A stretch of DNA of 64,000 nucleotides from Lepidodermella squamata (GCA_047495785.1 JBLDXI010000007.1:2604001-2668000), one strand, 5' to 3'; shown: positions 10,872 through 22,100, numbered from the stretch's first letter. Program-made: numbers and translations. Notes: generated from the sequence alone by a model not told the origin.

Positions 10872-11436
10872 TCAGTTTTCAGCGCTGATTGCGTTTATTT
10901 CCGCATCGATTATTGGAACAAGTTGCCCAGCCAGTTTAAGCCAAGCAGCTAGATCATCCTGGGTAAATTCTTCCTCGAGTGTTTTTTTAATTGCGGCAAC
11001 TAAAGCTTTGAAAGCATTCTGGGAAAGCAGAAAAATGTAATTCGGAATAGTTATAGATGACCATTTTAAACCAGGTAATCGTCGGCTGAAAGATTATGCT
11101 TCATGTGCACCGGCATGCGTACCAAGTTGCGAATATCTAACTGTAGAGCCTCTATGTCGTCAATTTTCGAAATTAGAGCCACTACAGCCGATTCGACCTT
11201 CGGCCCTTGAGTCGCTTGAATCCATTCATTTTGAGCTAATGCACCGGTTCCCTTGAGACGGTGGAACTTTTCATGATATTTTGGATAGTCAGTGAAGAAC
11301 CTTTGTAAACAATGTTATGATAGCTGCTGGATGATTACATCACGAAGGCATACATGTGATAAAACAGGGCCATGTCTGAAAACTTTCCGAAAGTTTTATT
11401 GATTCTATGTTTCTCGTCGAGTGACAAGTCGACCAT
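10872..11436 (-). CDS. Globin, copy 2
   Basis: Exons 11436-11354, 11300-11072 and 11018-10872 join to 152 residues. The exon 1 and exon 3 lengths (83 and 147 nt) equal those of copy 1; exon 2 is 6 nt shorter, losing two residues in the CD region (KGTGALAQNEW). Distal Gln (ATQGPKVESAVV) and proximal His (VHMKHNLSADDY) are kept and no stop interrupts the frame, so it looks functional. A TATAAAGG box at about 11505-11512 lies some 70 nt upstream of the ATG. The 5' flank resembles the copy 1 flank over several hundred bases, so promoter and gene were duplicated together. Confidence 0.78.
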
Positions 11437-11964
11437 TTCGTAAGTACATTGACCAAAAACCAAGAGCGCTCAAATCTCAAAATGAGAAATAGTGAAGAGG
11501 AGCTCCTTTATATTCTGTTTCACATAGCGAGCCGGAAGCTTTTGGTCGATAATGGAGACAGATCTGTCTGCTGTCACGAACTCAATACTTTCTCCGCTAA
11601 TATTACTGCACATGATCAGCTTGAAATATTACATTTCAACTACAACTCGATTAGCTGCAATACCGTGCGTTCCGAGGGCATGGCTAATGTTGCTTACGGA
11701 GATTTAAAAAAATACTTGAGAAAGATTAAGATCAGGCTTCGTCTTGCTCGAAAAAGCTGCTTCGTCTGCATCCTAGTGTTGGTGTATGGTGTAGATTCAT
11801 CCAGATTTGTATTCTAGACCCGTTGGAATAGACGATGCGAAATACGTGCGTATATGCGGTTCGCATTTTATTTCTCGAGTTTTGAGGCATTCTGCCTCCA
11901 CGCCAAGTAAAAATAGACCATCAATAATTCATCAATGTTTATTGAAATTAAAACTTCAAAATAG

Positions 11965-13089
11965 TCACTCAATAGCAAAACGAAGAGGAAGCAAGTCCGA
12001 GAACATAAGGAAGTCGGTCAACACATTCGGCAAGCCGAGATGTAAAACAAAGCTCAGGCGTCTGTTACCGGGCGGAAGTTGGCGCAAAATTTGAATTCGA
12101 CACAGCTGTTGTAGAGTGAGTGGGTATGATCTCATTAGGAACGCCAATAAACGAAGCATTGCGAAACGCTGAGCCGGTTCGGTCGGTTGTACGAGAAAAT
12201 CATCGCAGGATTGTATCATTCGTCGAAAATCGAACTTCGCCGAGGCAACGGCAGATATGAGCAATCGACCGAAATAATTCAACCGAAATTTCAAGATTCC
12301 CGTGACAAAATCGTCATCCGCATTCAAAAACGCGCCAACTGCTAGCAGATCATAGAAAGACCAACTCGATGCATCATACTGGTCGGAGTCGCAATTTGCT
12401 CCTCTTTGAATCAAAGGAATAATCGCGTTTTCCAACAACGCGCATATTGTGTGTTTGGAATTTAGCCGATTTTTGTAGTTCCACGTCAAATGTAAGAGAC
12501 ATGCTGTTAGTGGGGTCATGGTTCCATTCTCACAGCATAGTGCGTTGAAGTAACAAGGCGGAAGTTTCTGGAATAGCAACTCAGCAGCCTGAGGAGCATC
12601 AACCGCCAACAAATGGAGATAAGTGAAAGGATTGTTATCTCTGGAAGAAATCTGGCTATAATCTCTACGCAAATTTGAAGATTCGATTACCAGTTTGAAT
12701 ATCTCTATCCGGTCGCTAATCGGTACAGCAGCTGGAAGACGGATTATCGGAGGATCCTGCCCATCCGAGCTGCTCATTGTTTGAGCATATTGAGCCAGCG
12801 GAGTGATAATAGAGGGTGGGGATGTATATTCTGCAGCTATTGCCAGCAAGTTCAAGCCCATTTTCTGAGCATTTCGGAGAAACTGATCCTCAATTGCGAT
12901 CAAGCAATCGACTGCAGGCAGATTCCCTCGCATTATCGCGAATTTCAAGAGGCGATAGAAGCACTCCTTCGAGCAGTAAGTCGCTGCAAGATTTAGAACT
13001 TCGTTGAGTTCCGAGGTCGATTCCACGCCTAATCCTAGCCAGATTGCTGACATGGCAGAGATTTCCAGCGATGCTGAAATGTCGCTCAT
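11965..13089 (-). CDS. Ankyrin-like / SOCS box protein (ASB-type), copy B
   Basis: Single exon, 374 residues. It shares with copy A the RLLKFAIMRGNLPAVDCLI and LNLLAIAAEYTSP helices, the FTYLHLLAVDAPQAAELLF repeat, CCENGTMTPL, and a C-terminal SOCS box (LQQLCRIQILRQL, then LGLPNVLTDFLMF). The BC-box Leu/Cys and the Leu-Pro of the cullin box are visible. As for copy A, a substrate-receptor role in an elongin-cullin ubiquitin ligase is inferred from the family; the substrate is unknown. It lies upstream of globin 2 on the same strand, in the alternating order SOCS, globin, SOCS relic, globin, SOCS. Confidence 0.65.
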   Translation of the reverse strand: MSDISASLEISAMSAIWLGLGVESTSELNEVLNLAATYCSKECFYRLLKFAIMRGNLPAVDCLIAIEDQFLRNAQKMGLNLLAIAAEYTSPPSIITPLAQYAQTMSSSDGQDPPIIRLPAAVPISDRIEIFKLVIESSNLRRDYSQISSRDNNPFTYLHLLAVDAPQAAELLFQKLPPCYFNALCCENGTMTPLTACLLHLTWNYKNRLNSKHTICALLENAIIPLIQRGANCDSDQYDASSWSFYDLLAVGAFLNADDDFVTGILKFRLNYFGRLLISAVASAKFDFRRMIQSCDDFLVQPTEPAQRFAMLRLLAFLMRSYPLTLQQLCRIQILRQLPPGNRRLSFVLHLGLPNVLTDFLMFSDLLPLRFAIE

Positions 13090-13257
13090 TTTTCAGGCCG
13101 AAACTTGTTTTTTTTACCGGGAAAGCTACATCTACTGCCGGCTGTAAAATTCGACCCAGGTCTGCACCTGAATCGTGGTGAATGGGTGATAAATGTTTTT
13201 TTTTCTTTTGAACTAACCCGTGCCATTTTTTTCTCAGCCCTGCTTGGTTACTACAAA

Positions 13258-13533
13258 CTACGTCGAGTCAAAAGGTGGCTTGTAAAAAATGACTAGCTCT
13301 TGAGAAAAGCAGTCAGCGGCGAGTTGAAACGTGGTGTGGTCATATAAACCATGATGGGTACGGGTGCCCGAAATGTGGAGGCGTATAGTTTTGTTTGGTT
13401 TTACGCCCACAGCTTGAGGCCGGGAAATTTCCATATCCACCATCGTTATTAAAGGTGACTCGAATGTCGGCTTGTTTGCTTCAGCGGCAATGTAACACGT
13501 GACAAGAAAAAATAATTTGTTTTGCCTTTTCAT
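13258..13533 (-). CDS. Small secreted protein, family unknown
   Basis: An open frame of 91 residues with a signal peptide (MKRQNKLFFLVTCYIAAEA) and about 70 further residues including one Cys, IRLHISGTRTHH and a C-terminal FYKPPFDST. It lies just downstream of the sushi membrane gene in the same orientation. I see no known domain. It may be complete as given or lack further exons. Confidence 0.35.
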   Translation of the reverse strand: MKRQNKLFFLVTCYIAAEANKPTFESPLITMVDMEISRPQAVGVKPNKTIRLHISGTRTHHGLYDHTTFQLAADCFSQELVIFYKPPFDST

Positions 13534-13794
13534 TCACGCAAAAAACGCCACTATTCATTAGTCACCTATCAACATGAAAACAAAATTGTCCTCAACAAAA
13601 GAAAGGGCCTGAATCACTAGGCCACGTCTCATTTAGCGACGCAAACAATATGGTGAATGCGTCTGTGAACCTGTAGGATTTTACCGCATTACGATTCCTG
13701 TAATACTGTATCACGAAACTAAACCGAGATCCGTTGCTACGGAGAATCAAAAGACGAAAATCGAAATGCAATTGAACCTATCATTTAATAACTT

Positions 13795-14585
13795 CTAAAT
13801 AGTGTAAACATAATTAGTTCTTTCGTTCTCTTTCGGTATCGACGCTTTGCCAAATCTTAGCGCTAGTTTCGACGCGTTCGCCGAAGTCTTCGATGTAAAG
13901 CATATAGCGTTTCCTAAAATAGCCAGTAGTACGGCGCAAAGGCACCATAACAGATATCCATTGATAAGTAGAACATTGGCGTAGGATTGTTCGATCAAAA
14001 TGTAGCGACGACTAGTGGTGCCGTTGTCGTTCGTAAGGGATAGCAGGGCTGAGGCTGGGAAACTTATTTTAGCCACAACTCCAGCTTTCAAAAAATTGAT
14101 GGTCCCAATTTTTTGAGTTTCCTTCTCATTATTCGATTTGAACTGATATTCATTCGGAACTTCGGTCCCTATAGAAGTAAATAAAAGGGATCTAGGTAGG
14201 AATTAATGGAAAGGCAACAGTTTACTGTTTTTGTTTGCGAGTAAGGGAACACAGAGTCCAGGCGAAGGCTCCCATTTTCCGTTGTCCTGGCAAGTTGACA
14301 TGTCATTTCCAGATAGTCTATGGCCGAACTGGCACAAGGTCCAAATCACGGTTCCACTCGGGTACCAACGCTTGGAGTCGTCATCCTTAATTGATTCAGG
14401 CTTGACGGAGCTTATAGACGGTACCAAGATGACATTATCGGGTGGACGTAATGGAGCTGGACAGCTGGCCTATTAATTAGAGAAATCGTAACCAAGACAA
14501 TAGGAGTTCCGTGGCTTACTCTTGCTGAATTTTCGTATGCAAGTATGAAAACAGCAGCGAGTAACAACTTAAGACATGAAGTCAT
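13795..14585 (-). CDS. Single-pass membrane protein with one sushi domain
   Basis: Exons 14585-14520, 14469-14226 and 14168-13795 join in frame to 227 residues. A signal peptide (MTSCLKLLLAAVFILAYENS) is followed by a sushi/CCP module starting ASCPAP, with ILCQFGH-like and GNDMSTCQDNGKWEPSPGLC elements. After a linker comes a transmembrane helix (about GYLLWCLCAVLLAILGNAIC) and a basic cytoplasmic tail of about 40 residues. It is the second sushi gene within 12 kb. Role unknown; cell-surface recognition is an inference. The exon 2 donor (GTAAAC) was chosen because it keeps frame into exon 3. Confidence 0.65.
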
Positions 14586-15258
14586 CTCTTTGTTATCTAA
14601 ATTTCAGTGGATGAGTCCTCATTTGGTCAGAAAAATGGCAAAGAAAGCGTAGTAGTAACAAAAAGTATGCCCTATGCATTGTTTGCTCATCTGTTCTGCG
14701 TTATTTTAGACTAATTGAAGCCAGCAGAGTAGCACGGGTCACGCGATGATCTCGCGCGAGAGTTACCGCAGGTTAACAAGAGATAGCATGTGCAAAATAA
14801 TGGCAACTTAACTAAAACCATCTCATATACCTATATTGACAAATGCGCGGTTATGACCAAAAAACAACAAAGGACAAGTGTGTGAAAGACTCAATGTGCC
14901 GGTAAAATTATGTCTCCGTCGTCGTCGTCGTCGTCTATTGTCATCGCCTGCGTTTTAGTATCACGGTAACACTTTGCAACTTGGTAACCATCTCATGTTG
15001 TTGAGTCTTATTTTATCATTTTCGACATCATTCTGATGTTTGAAAACTCCGTGGACAATCAATTAGAGTCCAAATTATTCTGCACCGTCGTTACCCTGCA
15101 AGGATTTTTTCAACAGGGATGGCAGGTACCAGGCACCAGTAATCAGAGAATCGCAAAAAGTCCGTAAATTGAGAGAAATATCTTTTATTCTATATGTCAA
15201 ATATATATCAAACTGATTGCTAACTATCGTTACTACAATGCATCACAAAAATATCTGT
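14586..15258. other. Intergenic region with a CGT microsatellite
   Basis: No gene recognised. A short (CGT)n run lies at about 14916-14935. The segment separates the sushi membrane gene promoter from the 3' end of the homeodomain gene that ends at 15259. Confidence 0.6.
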
Positions 15259-18103
15259 TTAGCCGTCGCTAGATGTCGGTCGGTTGAGTTGTCGCTGGCT
15301 GCTGAACCACGTGCTGACGCGTACGAAAGTTAGGCCTAGAGAGTTCGCGAGTTCCTGGCGCTCAGCGACTGATGGGACAGGACTCTTTGCCAACTGAGCT
15401 TGCAAGGCTTCAAGTTGGTCTTTCGTCAGTTCGGTAACGCGACGCCGCTGGGTTTTGTCCTTCAGTCGACGAGAAATGAACCAGGAAGTAATCTAAAAAT
15501 TTACCAAATGCATTTATCAACTTCAAAAATGAATATAAAATTATTGTAGAATTTAATTGAATGTAAAAGGAAAATTTTGAACTATTTTCGCGCCACGAAC
15601 GATATAGAAATTTCATATATGCTGTCGTTCGTATTGGTACTACAAGATACTACTACGGTGTACTTCAATTGTATGTGGTATCGACAGATCCGTGGCATTG
15701 CCATGGGTAGCAACATCACGCCCGTCACTTCGAACTGCTGGATGTACTATTTGGAACGTGACATAAAACGTGCCAACGATGGCGCGGAGATGGGTCGCTA
15801 CTTAGATGACATCAACTGCATCGACCACTCCATTGACACGGTCTAGGGGTCGCTTCAGTAACTGAACAATGTTCACCCGAATGTCAAGGTTACCGGCGAA
15901 GTTGTTGACCTCAGTACGGCCCCTTTAAACTACCTGGACATCAGTGTCCGGCGACTGGGGAACGCCTGTCAGCTTCGGTTTTCACCAAACCCACTGACAA
16001 CACGGCTGTCCTCCATGTCCTGTCTGAGCATCCTCGGCACGTCATCAACGGGATCTGTCACAGCCAGACCCTCCGCAGCCATTATGGCGCCTTTGTCCGG
16101 ACCACTCTGCGGTTCGCCTCCAAGACACTTCGACATGGCTATACATGGCGCCAGCTGATGACCGGCCTACGCCACACTCTGACATCTACCACTGGCAAGG
16201 ACTGGCCGTTTTACTCCAGGCGACCTGCCTGGCAGGCTCAACTACCACTCAAGCCACGCTTGGCACTCACCTATACCAGTGCGGCAGCTCCCCTCTACCG
16301 TAAACTTGAGCGTTTTGCTGCTAATATACTGTGGCTAATATATAATCTCACTGAAGAGGACTACAAATACTTCACCCCTGATCCTAAGCTTCTCGCAGAA
16401 GACGATGACTGAAAAATATTTCAGCAGCTCTCATAGCCGATTTCTTCCAAACCAAGCAAATCCCAAGCATACCAGAAGAAAAAAGAGCTTGCAACCTTGA
16501 CCGAACAGCCATTTACTGCGCGGCCTTCGGCCAACCCAGAGAAACCAAACTGATTGAAGGTCAGGTCATCCGCGTACAAAACGCAATTCTAAAGAAATAC
16601 AATGAAAATTTCCAGCTGTACATTAACGACTTCGCTTCGATTTCGTCAGTGACAACATCATTCCTGATGTCAAAACACTGGTCAACGTTCCCATCGCCCA
16701 TCGCACGAAAATACCACAAATTCAAGGCGATATTCAACTGTTCCATCGTGCACTTTGGATTGAACAATATTCCCATTCTTGCGACGATTGGAACAACGGT
16801 GTTTGGGGTTCAAAGTTCAAAGCCTTACATGTGATTGTATCAATGTCGGCGATCCTCAGCCTGCATCGTTCAAATCTCTAGACAGCGCCAGTCTCTGCGT
16901 CAAACTGCCGATGGTTAAAACTCTCCTAGGCTCGAGAATCATTTATCAGCTTACACCGAAAAACTAGGGATGCTTCATTCCCCATTGCAGTGAAACAAAC
17001 TCCGATATACGCTCTTAATTGGCACTCGACAGTTTCACAGGAAAGGAAAGTCAGAAGGAGTGTTTGTCAACATTTTTGAATCCAAATTATAAGAAAAATG
17101 TAATCTTAAGAATTCAAATTGATTTGTGATTTGACAACACTTTGAAAACAGATCAGACCTTAGCAACGTCAAGGCCAATTCGGTTTGCCAACTCTTGTCT
17201 AGCTTGCATGGTCGGATACTTGTCTCTCCCGTATGCTTCAGCCAAAGCTGCCAACTCGGCCTTCGAATAGACAACCTGTTCCGAACCATCAGCAGGCGAA
17301 GTTGGGCCTGTGGTTCCGTGGCTTGTCGCCATACTCAGCGATTCTTCAACCATCGAGCGCACTATGTTCATACTGTTTTCCTGGCGAGGTGGTGAGCTTC
17401 GGCTTTTGCAGAACCATTCTTTAATCTATGGAATAGGAAAGCATAGGCAGAAAACCTTCTCGCAAGAGCTAAGCGAACCTGATCGATTGGGAGACCAAGT
17501 TTTCGCGACATTTCTCGAAACTCAGCCTCTGACGGATTGGGGTTCAGTTTGAAAACCTATGGGAAACCTCATCACGACAAGTCCAAAAGATTCAAGTCCC
17601 TCACATCTTTCAGAACAAGTAGTTGATCTCCGGTAGGTTCGACGAACTCCCGTTTTATCGGGGTCGAAGTTCCAGCCTATAAAAATAATTAAAAATTGAG
17701 CTTCTCCATCAAAGGTTCATCAAAATACCGGAGCTGGGATTTCAGCTTGTTTAGGCGGGGCCATGGGTATGTCAGTCAATGGTGGCGGTGGATTAACAGG
17801 CTGGCGCCAGTAACCAGGCTGGTACTGTACAGGAGCTGGTTGCGGCCATCGAGGTATTTGAGGGGGCAAAGAAGCCATCATAGCGTTAGGATCGAACCAA
17901 GCTTGGTTATACCCGCCAGCCCAGCCGCCCCAAGCGTCAGGACCAGCGGGATAGTAGCCAGGCTGCGGCAGCGCGACGTTCGGGTCGGGCGGCAACGGAG
18001 GTATAAAGTAACCCGGCCCTGGTTGTGGGTTCATCTGCCAGGGTGCGAAGTAGCCCGGTTGAGGCAACGAGGTTGTGGGAGATCCCATCGGATGATTCAT
18101 CAT
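15259..18103 (-). CDS. Three-homeodomain transcription factor
   Basis: Exons 18103-17729, 17676-17605, 17556-17479, 17425-17159 and 15492-15259 join to 341 residues. The first 125 residues are rich in Pro, Gly, Gln and aromatic residues (repeats of LPQPGY). Three homeodomains follow: HD1 ends LGLPIDQIKEWFCKSRS, HD2 ends LDVAKITSWFISRR, HD3 ends TFVRVSTWFSSQR. HD1 and HD2 are each split by an intron just before helix 3. The last intron is about 1.67 kb and holds a Penelope-like relic. The gene starts 30 nt after a TTTTCAG acceptor, 130 nt downstream of the BRCT gene stop with an AATAAA between, so it is probably the last gene of an operon. A DNA-binding regulator is inferred. Confidence 0.82.
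15600..16420 (+). mobile_element. Penelope-like retroelement relic (reverse transcriptase fragment)
   Basis: One frame encodes RQIRGIAMGSNITPVTSN and then GRYLDDI, matching the conserved RT blocks with a YxDD catalytic core. Shifted frames downstream encode YLDISVRRLG, then a KPTD...SEHPRHVINGI...SQTLR series and a final basic segment to 16412. The KPT/SxHPxH pattern is typical of Penelope-like elements. Stops and frameshifts break the frame, and no GIY-YIG endonuclease is seen. Sequence from 16420 to 16980 may also belong to it but is unrecognised. It lies inside the last intron of the minus-strand homeodomain gene, on the opposite strand. Confidence 0.6.
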
Positions 18104-18235
18104 TGATAAACACAATCTGTTTTCAATCAATCTGAAAATTACAGAGCGGTTGCCTTCAAATTATTGAAAATTAATTTTATTAAATTATAAATGAAAGACG
18201 CGGTATAGGAATCTGTTCAAATCAGCTTTCATCAT

Positions 18236-19111
18236 TCAGCCATTAGTTCTTCGTGGGCCTCCATCTTCCGGCAAGCAGTAATTTGTCTCAGAACATTCAA
18301 TCAGCCAAGATCTCGGAACACTTTTCACGCCTTCAGGAATCTGAAAGCCCTCAGGAATTGGTCCTTCAATCACGATATGAGTTATATCATTCGAAAGACT
18401 TTCCTTGAACTTTCCGCCGAATTTCTTGATCGAATTTCTAATACTCTTCTGCGTCGCCTCGTCATATCCGATAGCCCCAAATGAGAGCCCGTAAAAAGCC
18501 GGCAGCAGATGTTTCACGGTTAATTTTCTGAAATCAAACCCGTTTTCACAGTTTTCGACGCCCTTCCAAACTTTATCAACCCACTGCGATGAAAGGATAG
18601 GCTTCAAAGTACGGCGAAATTCGGCCGACTTCGGACTAGTTAGATCGTCCGAAATTAGGACATTAGCAGCGATGTGAGATTCAGTCACCTGCCCACCAAG
18701 CCAATGAATTTTTGTCGACATCCTTCCCTGCTCGTCGCGAGAGGCGGAAAGTGATAGGGCAACCTTAATTCCAGCCAAAATTTGGCCGAAATAAGCCTGG
18801 TTCCCACGCGGTAGTGAAATCAACCGATTTTCCAGGTAATTGATCAAGCAAGAGGGGCCATATATCCTGTAGCCGTTCGCCACGAGGTGATCGAAAGCTT
18901 TTCCTTCAAATTTGCTGACGACGCAGAAATTTTCGCACGGCAACGTGGCCGATTTTCCGAGGCTTGGAACCGCACTTTCGATAATTCGTTCGATTCTTAA
19001 TCGATCAGCCGCTCGGGATGAAATCAGTTTTTCAGCTCGAGACATCGCTCCATTAATCGCGACTTTATTTTCTTCATCGACCGGAGAGATGAATAAAACT
19101 TTGATCGGCAT
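18236..19111 (-). CDS. Triple-BRCT protein, TopBP1/ECT2-like
   Basis: Single exon, 291 residues. Three BRCT-type units are visible: an N-terminal half-unit with FEGKAFDHLVANGYRIYGP and YLENRLISLPRG, a second with FGQILAGIKVALSLS, KIHWLGGQV and a SSQWVDKVW end, and a third with YGLSFGAIGYDEAT, IKKFGGKFKESL, ITHIVIE and SWLIECSETN. The order and the GPSCLI/LPRG motif recall the N-terminal BRCT 0-1-2 array of TopBP1 and ECT2. BRCT arrays read phosphopeptides in DNA-damage and cytokinesis pathways. It is shorter than either family, so this may be a stand-alone array. Its ATG is 80 nt from the stop of the upstream homeodomain gene and follows an acceptor ending TTGTAG at about 19127, which supports operon membership. 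Confidence 0.7.
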   Translation of the reverse strand: MPIKVLFISPVDEENKVAINGAMSRAEKLISSRAADRLRIERIIESAVPSLGKSATLPCENFCVVSKFEGKAFDHLVANGYRIYGPSCLINYLENRLISLPRGNQAYFGQILAGIKVALSLSASRDEQGRMSTKIHWLGGQVTESHIAANVLISDDLTSPKSAEFRRTLKPILSSQWVDKVWKGVENCENGFDFRKLTVKHLLPAFYGLSFGAIGYDEATQKSIRNSIKKFGGKFKESLSNDITHIVIEGPIPEGFQIPEGVKSVPRSWLIECSETNYCLPEDGGPRRTNG

Positions 19112-19191
19112 TAAAATAAACCAAATCTACAATTTTTTGAGAATTATAAGTAATCACATAATTTAGAGTGAGATAACAAGTTTTTCTATGT

Positions 19192-20630
19192 TCATTTAGA
19201 CGTGGAAGAAACAGGTTTTGTGGACGTGACAGCTCCAGGTAACTGCATCAGCTTATCCCGATAGCGTCTCGAAGCGAACCAGTTGTCAATCTAAAACGGA
19301 AATTCAATTAGAAATTTCTCATTTTTTCTCTGAAAGATGTTGGAAAAGAAAAATTAGCGGATAAAATCGCTTTGAAGTTTTGAAGAGCCCGGCAATTTTA
19401 AACCGTTTTCTGAGAAATATTCAGATAGAATCCATAATTATTGAAGTCCCGTGACTTGGTACTACATACAATACAGCTCGAGTTGAATACGAAGTCAAGG
19501 AAATCTTACGCGGTACAACGGAACTGAAAAATCAGCAGCCAATCTCTTTCTTTTTTCCGGCTTCGGCGTCTTGCACTTCTCGAATTCCTATAGGGTAAAG
19601 ATTTCGAATAATCAAATTCTGAGTCAGGAACCTTCATCAACAAATACCGAGTTGAGAGTTTCCAATTCTTCAACGGTGAAGTAGAACGGGGTTCGCAGGG
19701 CTGGGTTGGCAGCAACCGCCGCGGCAGCCGCTTTTTTCGCCTCGGCTTCTCTTGATGATGACGATCCTTTCGGTGACGAATCCACAACTGGTTCGGCCAG
19801 TTCAGGCAAAGGGGGCGATGACGGATTTTCAGCAGGAGTGGGCGGAAAAGTCATGCCCACCAGTGTAGGAAACGGATTGCTTACCTGGAAAATTATGAAA
19901 ATTCAATTTTTAGGAATTTAGAAATTTCTTCGTATTTTTTTATTTTCAAGCCAATTACTTGAAAAATTATAAGAATTTCAAACAAAATAAAATATTCCAA
20001 TTTTTATACATTTCAGTTCTCAAAATTTTTTATAAATTTTTCGAAAAAATTAAATATCAATAAATGAGAACAATTCTGAAGACATTCTGAATATCAAAAT
20101 TCAATTTTTTCAATTTAATTTTTCAATTGAAATTTAATTTTTTTATTTTAAATTTGCAAATAACTGCAAATAAAAAAATGGGAAAATAATGTTACTTTTG
20201 AAGAAACCGTGCTGTGAACTGAAGTAGCCGACTCGCCGCCCATCGACCCATTGAAACTGCCCGACATGACCGAATGAGGAGTGCTGCTGTAGGTCGGCGG
20301 GGTTGGTGGGTAGTTCACGCCACTAGGCAACTGGCTTGAAATCGACTGCTGCGGTTGCTGAGCCGAAATTCCATAAGCGTTGCTAGGTTGGGCATACTGC
20401 CAATTTTGCTGCTGCTGCTGTTGAGGCGGCGGGTTGATTTGAGTGGGTGGAACTGGCGCAGCGCTACTTCGCATCGGGCAGTAGAAACAGTTGCATTGAT
20501 GGGACATGGCCTCGCGGTACGGCTCGGGCTGCGCGGGGTAGAATCGGCTGCTATTAGCTGGGGCCGAGCTGCTGCTGTAAGGCGAATCAGGCGTTGGGTA
20601 ATATGAAGAATTACTGAAATTATGATTCAT
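19192..20630 (-). CDS. Single-homeodomain transcription factor
   Basis: Exons 20630-20196, 19884-19648, 19587-19510 and 19290-19192 join to 282 residues. The N-terminal region is rich in Ser, Pro, Gln and Tyr with a poly-Gln run and a CNCFYCPM cluster. The homeodomain is C-terminal: FYFTVEELETLNSEFEKC, then RLAADFSVPLYRIDNWFASRR, with an intron before helix 3 and another in helix 1. The exon 2 donor was placed at TCG|GTATTT because it alone restores homeodomain spacing. The ATG directly follows a TTTTTAG acceptor, as for a trans-spliced first exon. It heads the series homeodomain, BRCT, three-homeodomain. Confidence 0.78.
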
Positions 20631-20639
20631 CTAAAAATG

Positions 20640-22100
20640 CAATGAACTAAATGAAGTTCAATCAACTGTATCGGAGCAAAAATAGTAATAAAAATCGGAA
20701 ATTTGTTAACAACTGAAAGAATTCGCCGATAAATTATTTTCAGCATAATTTGTGCCATCCTAGGATTCGATATTGACGATTTCGCTCGCGCTTCGAGTCT
20801 GGCCGCTTTTTAGTCGGTCGCTGACGAGCTTCATAATCTGAAATGATATACCTAAAACTTTTCAGAGAATAGCAAGTGTGTGACACAAGACTGGGGGCAA
20901 TAAAATGTGATCCTTTATGAAATTCTAGTAAATGTTCGCGCGACTTAAAAGGTCAAGGGCAAAAAGAGACTGCAAACGAAATTTGCCATGTGATTCGGAT
21001 GCACTGAAAACATGAAATTTTGACACAAAGGCTGGAAAGGCAAATATAAAAAAATTAGGATGGACATCAAATTTAATGGTTCCAACTTTGCTGGCGGCAA
21101 AAGCATAATCTGATGCTAAAAAAAATAAAAAAATGCTACTGAAAAAATGTCTCCTGAATTTTATAGAAAATAAGAAACAGATAAAACAGCTCATTTTTTT
21201 ATAATTAAGGTGGAATTTTTTATATCGTGCTGATCAGCAGATAGTTGCCCTGTTGCCGAAAAACAACCGTGCGATTTCTTGTTACAATTCAGTTTGAGAG
21301 AAAACGTCGGAAAGCCCGAGCCGACAATTTTATTCCGAGGCCATTTATGAAGGGGTACCAATGCGGTACGGCGACAAAACAGCAACCTCGCGAAACAGCG
21401 AATGCGACAAAACAGCAATTTTTTTACTTCGCGACAAAACAGCGAAAACTTACTATGTCAAAGATGCATCATGTTTCTGTTGTTATGTCGGAAGTTAAAA
21501 AAGTGGCTGTTTTGTCGCGTTTGCTGTTTTGGGTATTTGCTGTTATGACCGTTCATAAATTTGTAATCACTCAAATTTTCTCCAACCTTTAATTTGCTCA
21601 AAAAAATTTATATTCTGCCACCAGGTAATTTGTGTTCTGATTTATTGACAATACTCAACAAAAACTCGGGTTTTTATCGCCTAACTACTAATAGGTGCCA
21701 ATGTGCCCACAAGAAAAAATAGCAGATAATTTATTTACGGCAAACATAAATATACTACACAGTGTTTTAGATTTCTCTTTTCATTCAGCTATACCGACAC
21801 GCTTTCAATTCATTACCAGCTCTTTGTTCGCTTCCTCAAACTACAACACTCCAGAATTGCACGCGGGGTACCACCCCCAAACAGGTATCGATGGAGCGCC
21901 GAATAAACCAGAGCCGAATAGAATAAAGAGAACTAAACCTATTTTTCAAACGGGTTCTCACGCTACACATGAGACCTATTTTCTCAACTATTGTTTTTTT
22001 CTACCGGCCGATTGCGGGCAACAATGCATGTAGCTAAAAATAGAATCCGGGCCGCCGAGGCCCTGGTCGAAACCAGGATATTTAAGCAGAGAACCAAGAC
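20640..22100. other. Intergenic segment with possible short exon
   Basis: A minus-strand exon-like piece at about 20840-20745 follows a TTTCAG acceptor and reads YEARQRPTKKRPDSKRERNR before a stop; it could be the basic C-terminus of a gene whose other exons I cannot find. The rest is AT-rich sequence, a MITE (21365-21555) and the protease promoter with an ATATTTAAG box near 22078. Confidence 0.35.
21365..21555. mobile_element. MITE-like element built on GCGACAAAACAGC, copy 1
   Basis: About 190 bp in which GCGACAAAACAGC-type words on the left recur as reverse complements (GCTGTTTTGTCGC, GCTGTTATGACC) on the right, giving a foldback structure. A second copy in opposite orientation lies at 61612-61805 inside a homeobox intron, with similar length and order of internal words including GCATCATGTTTCTG. 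No coding capacity. Confidence 0.75.

Noticed and set aside
17720-18130. Translation start at 18130 of the three-homeodomain gene
   Set aside because: That codon is TTG just after a splice acceptor; the first ATG is at 18103.
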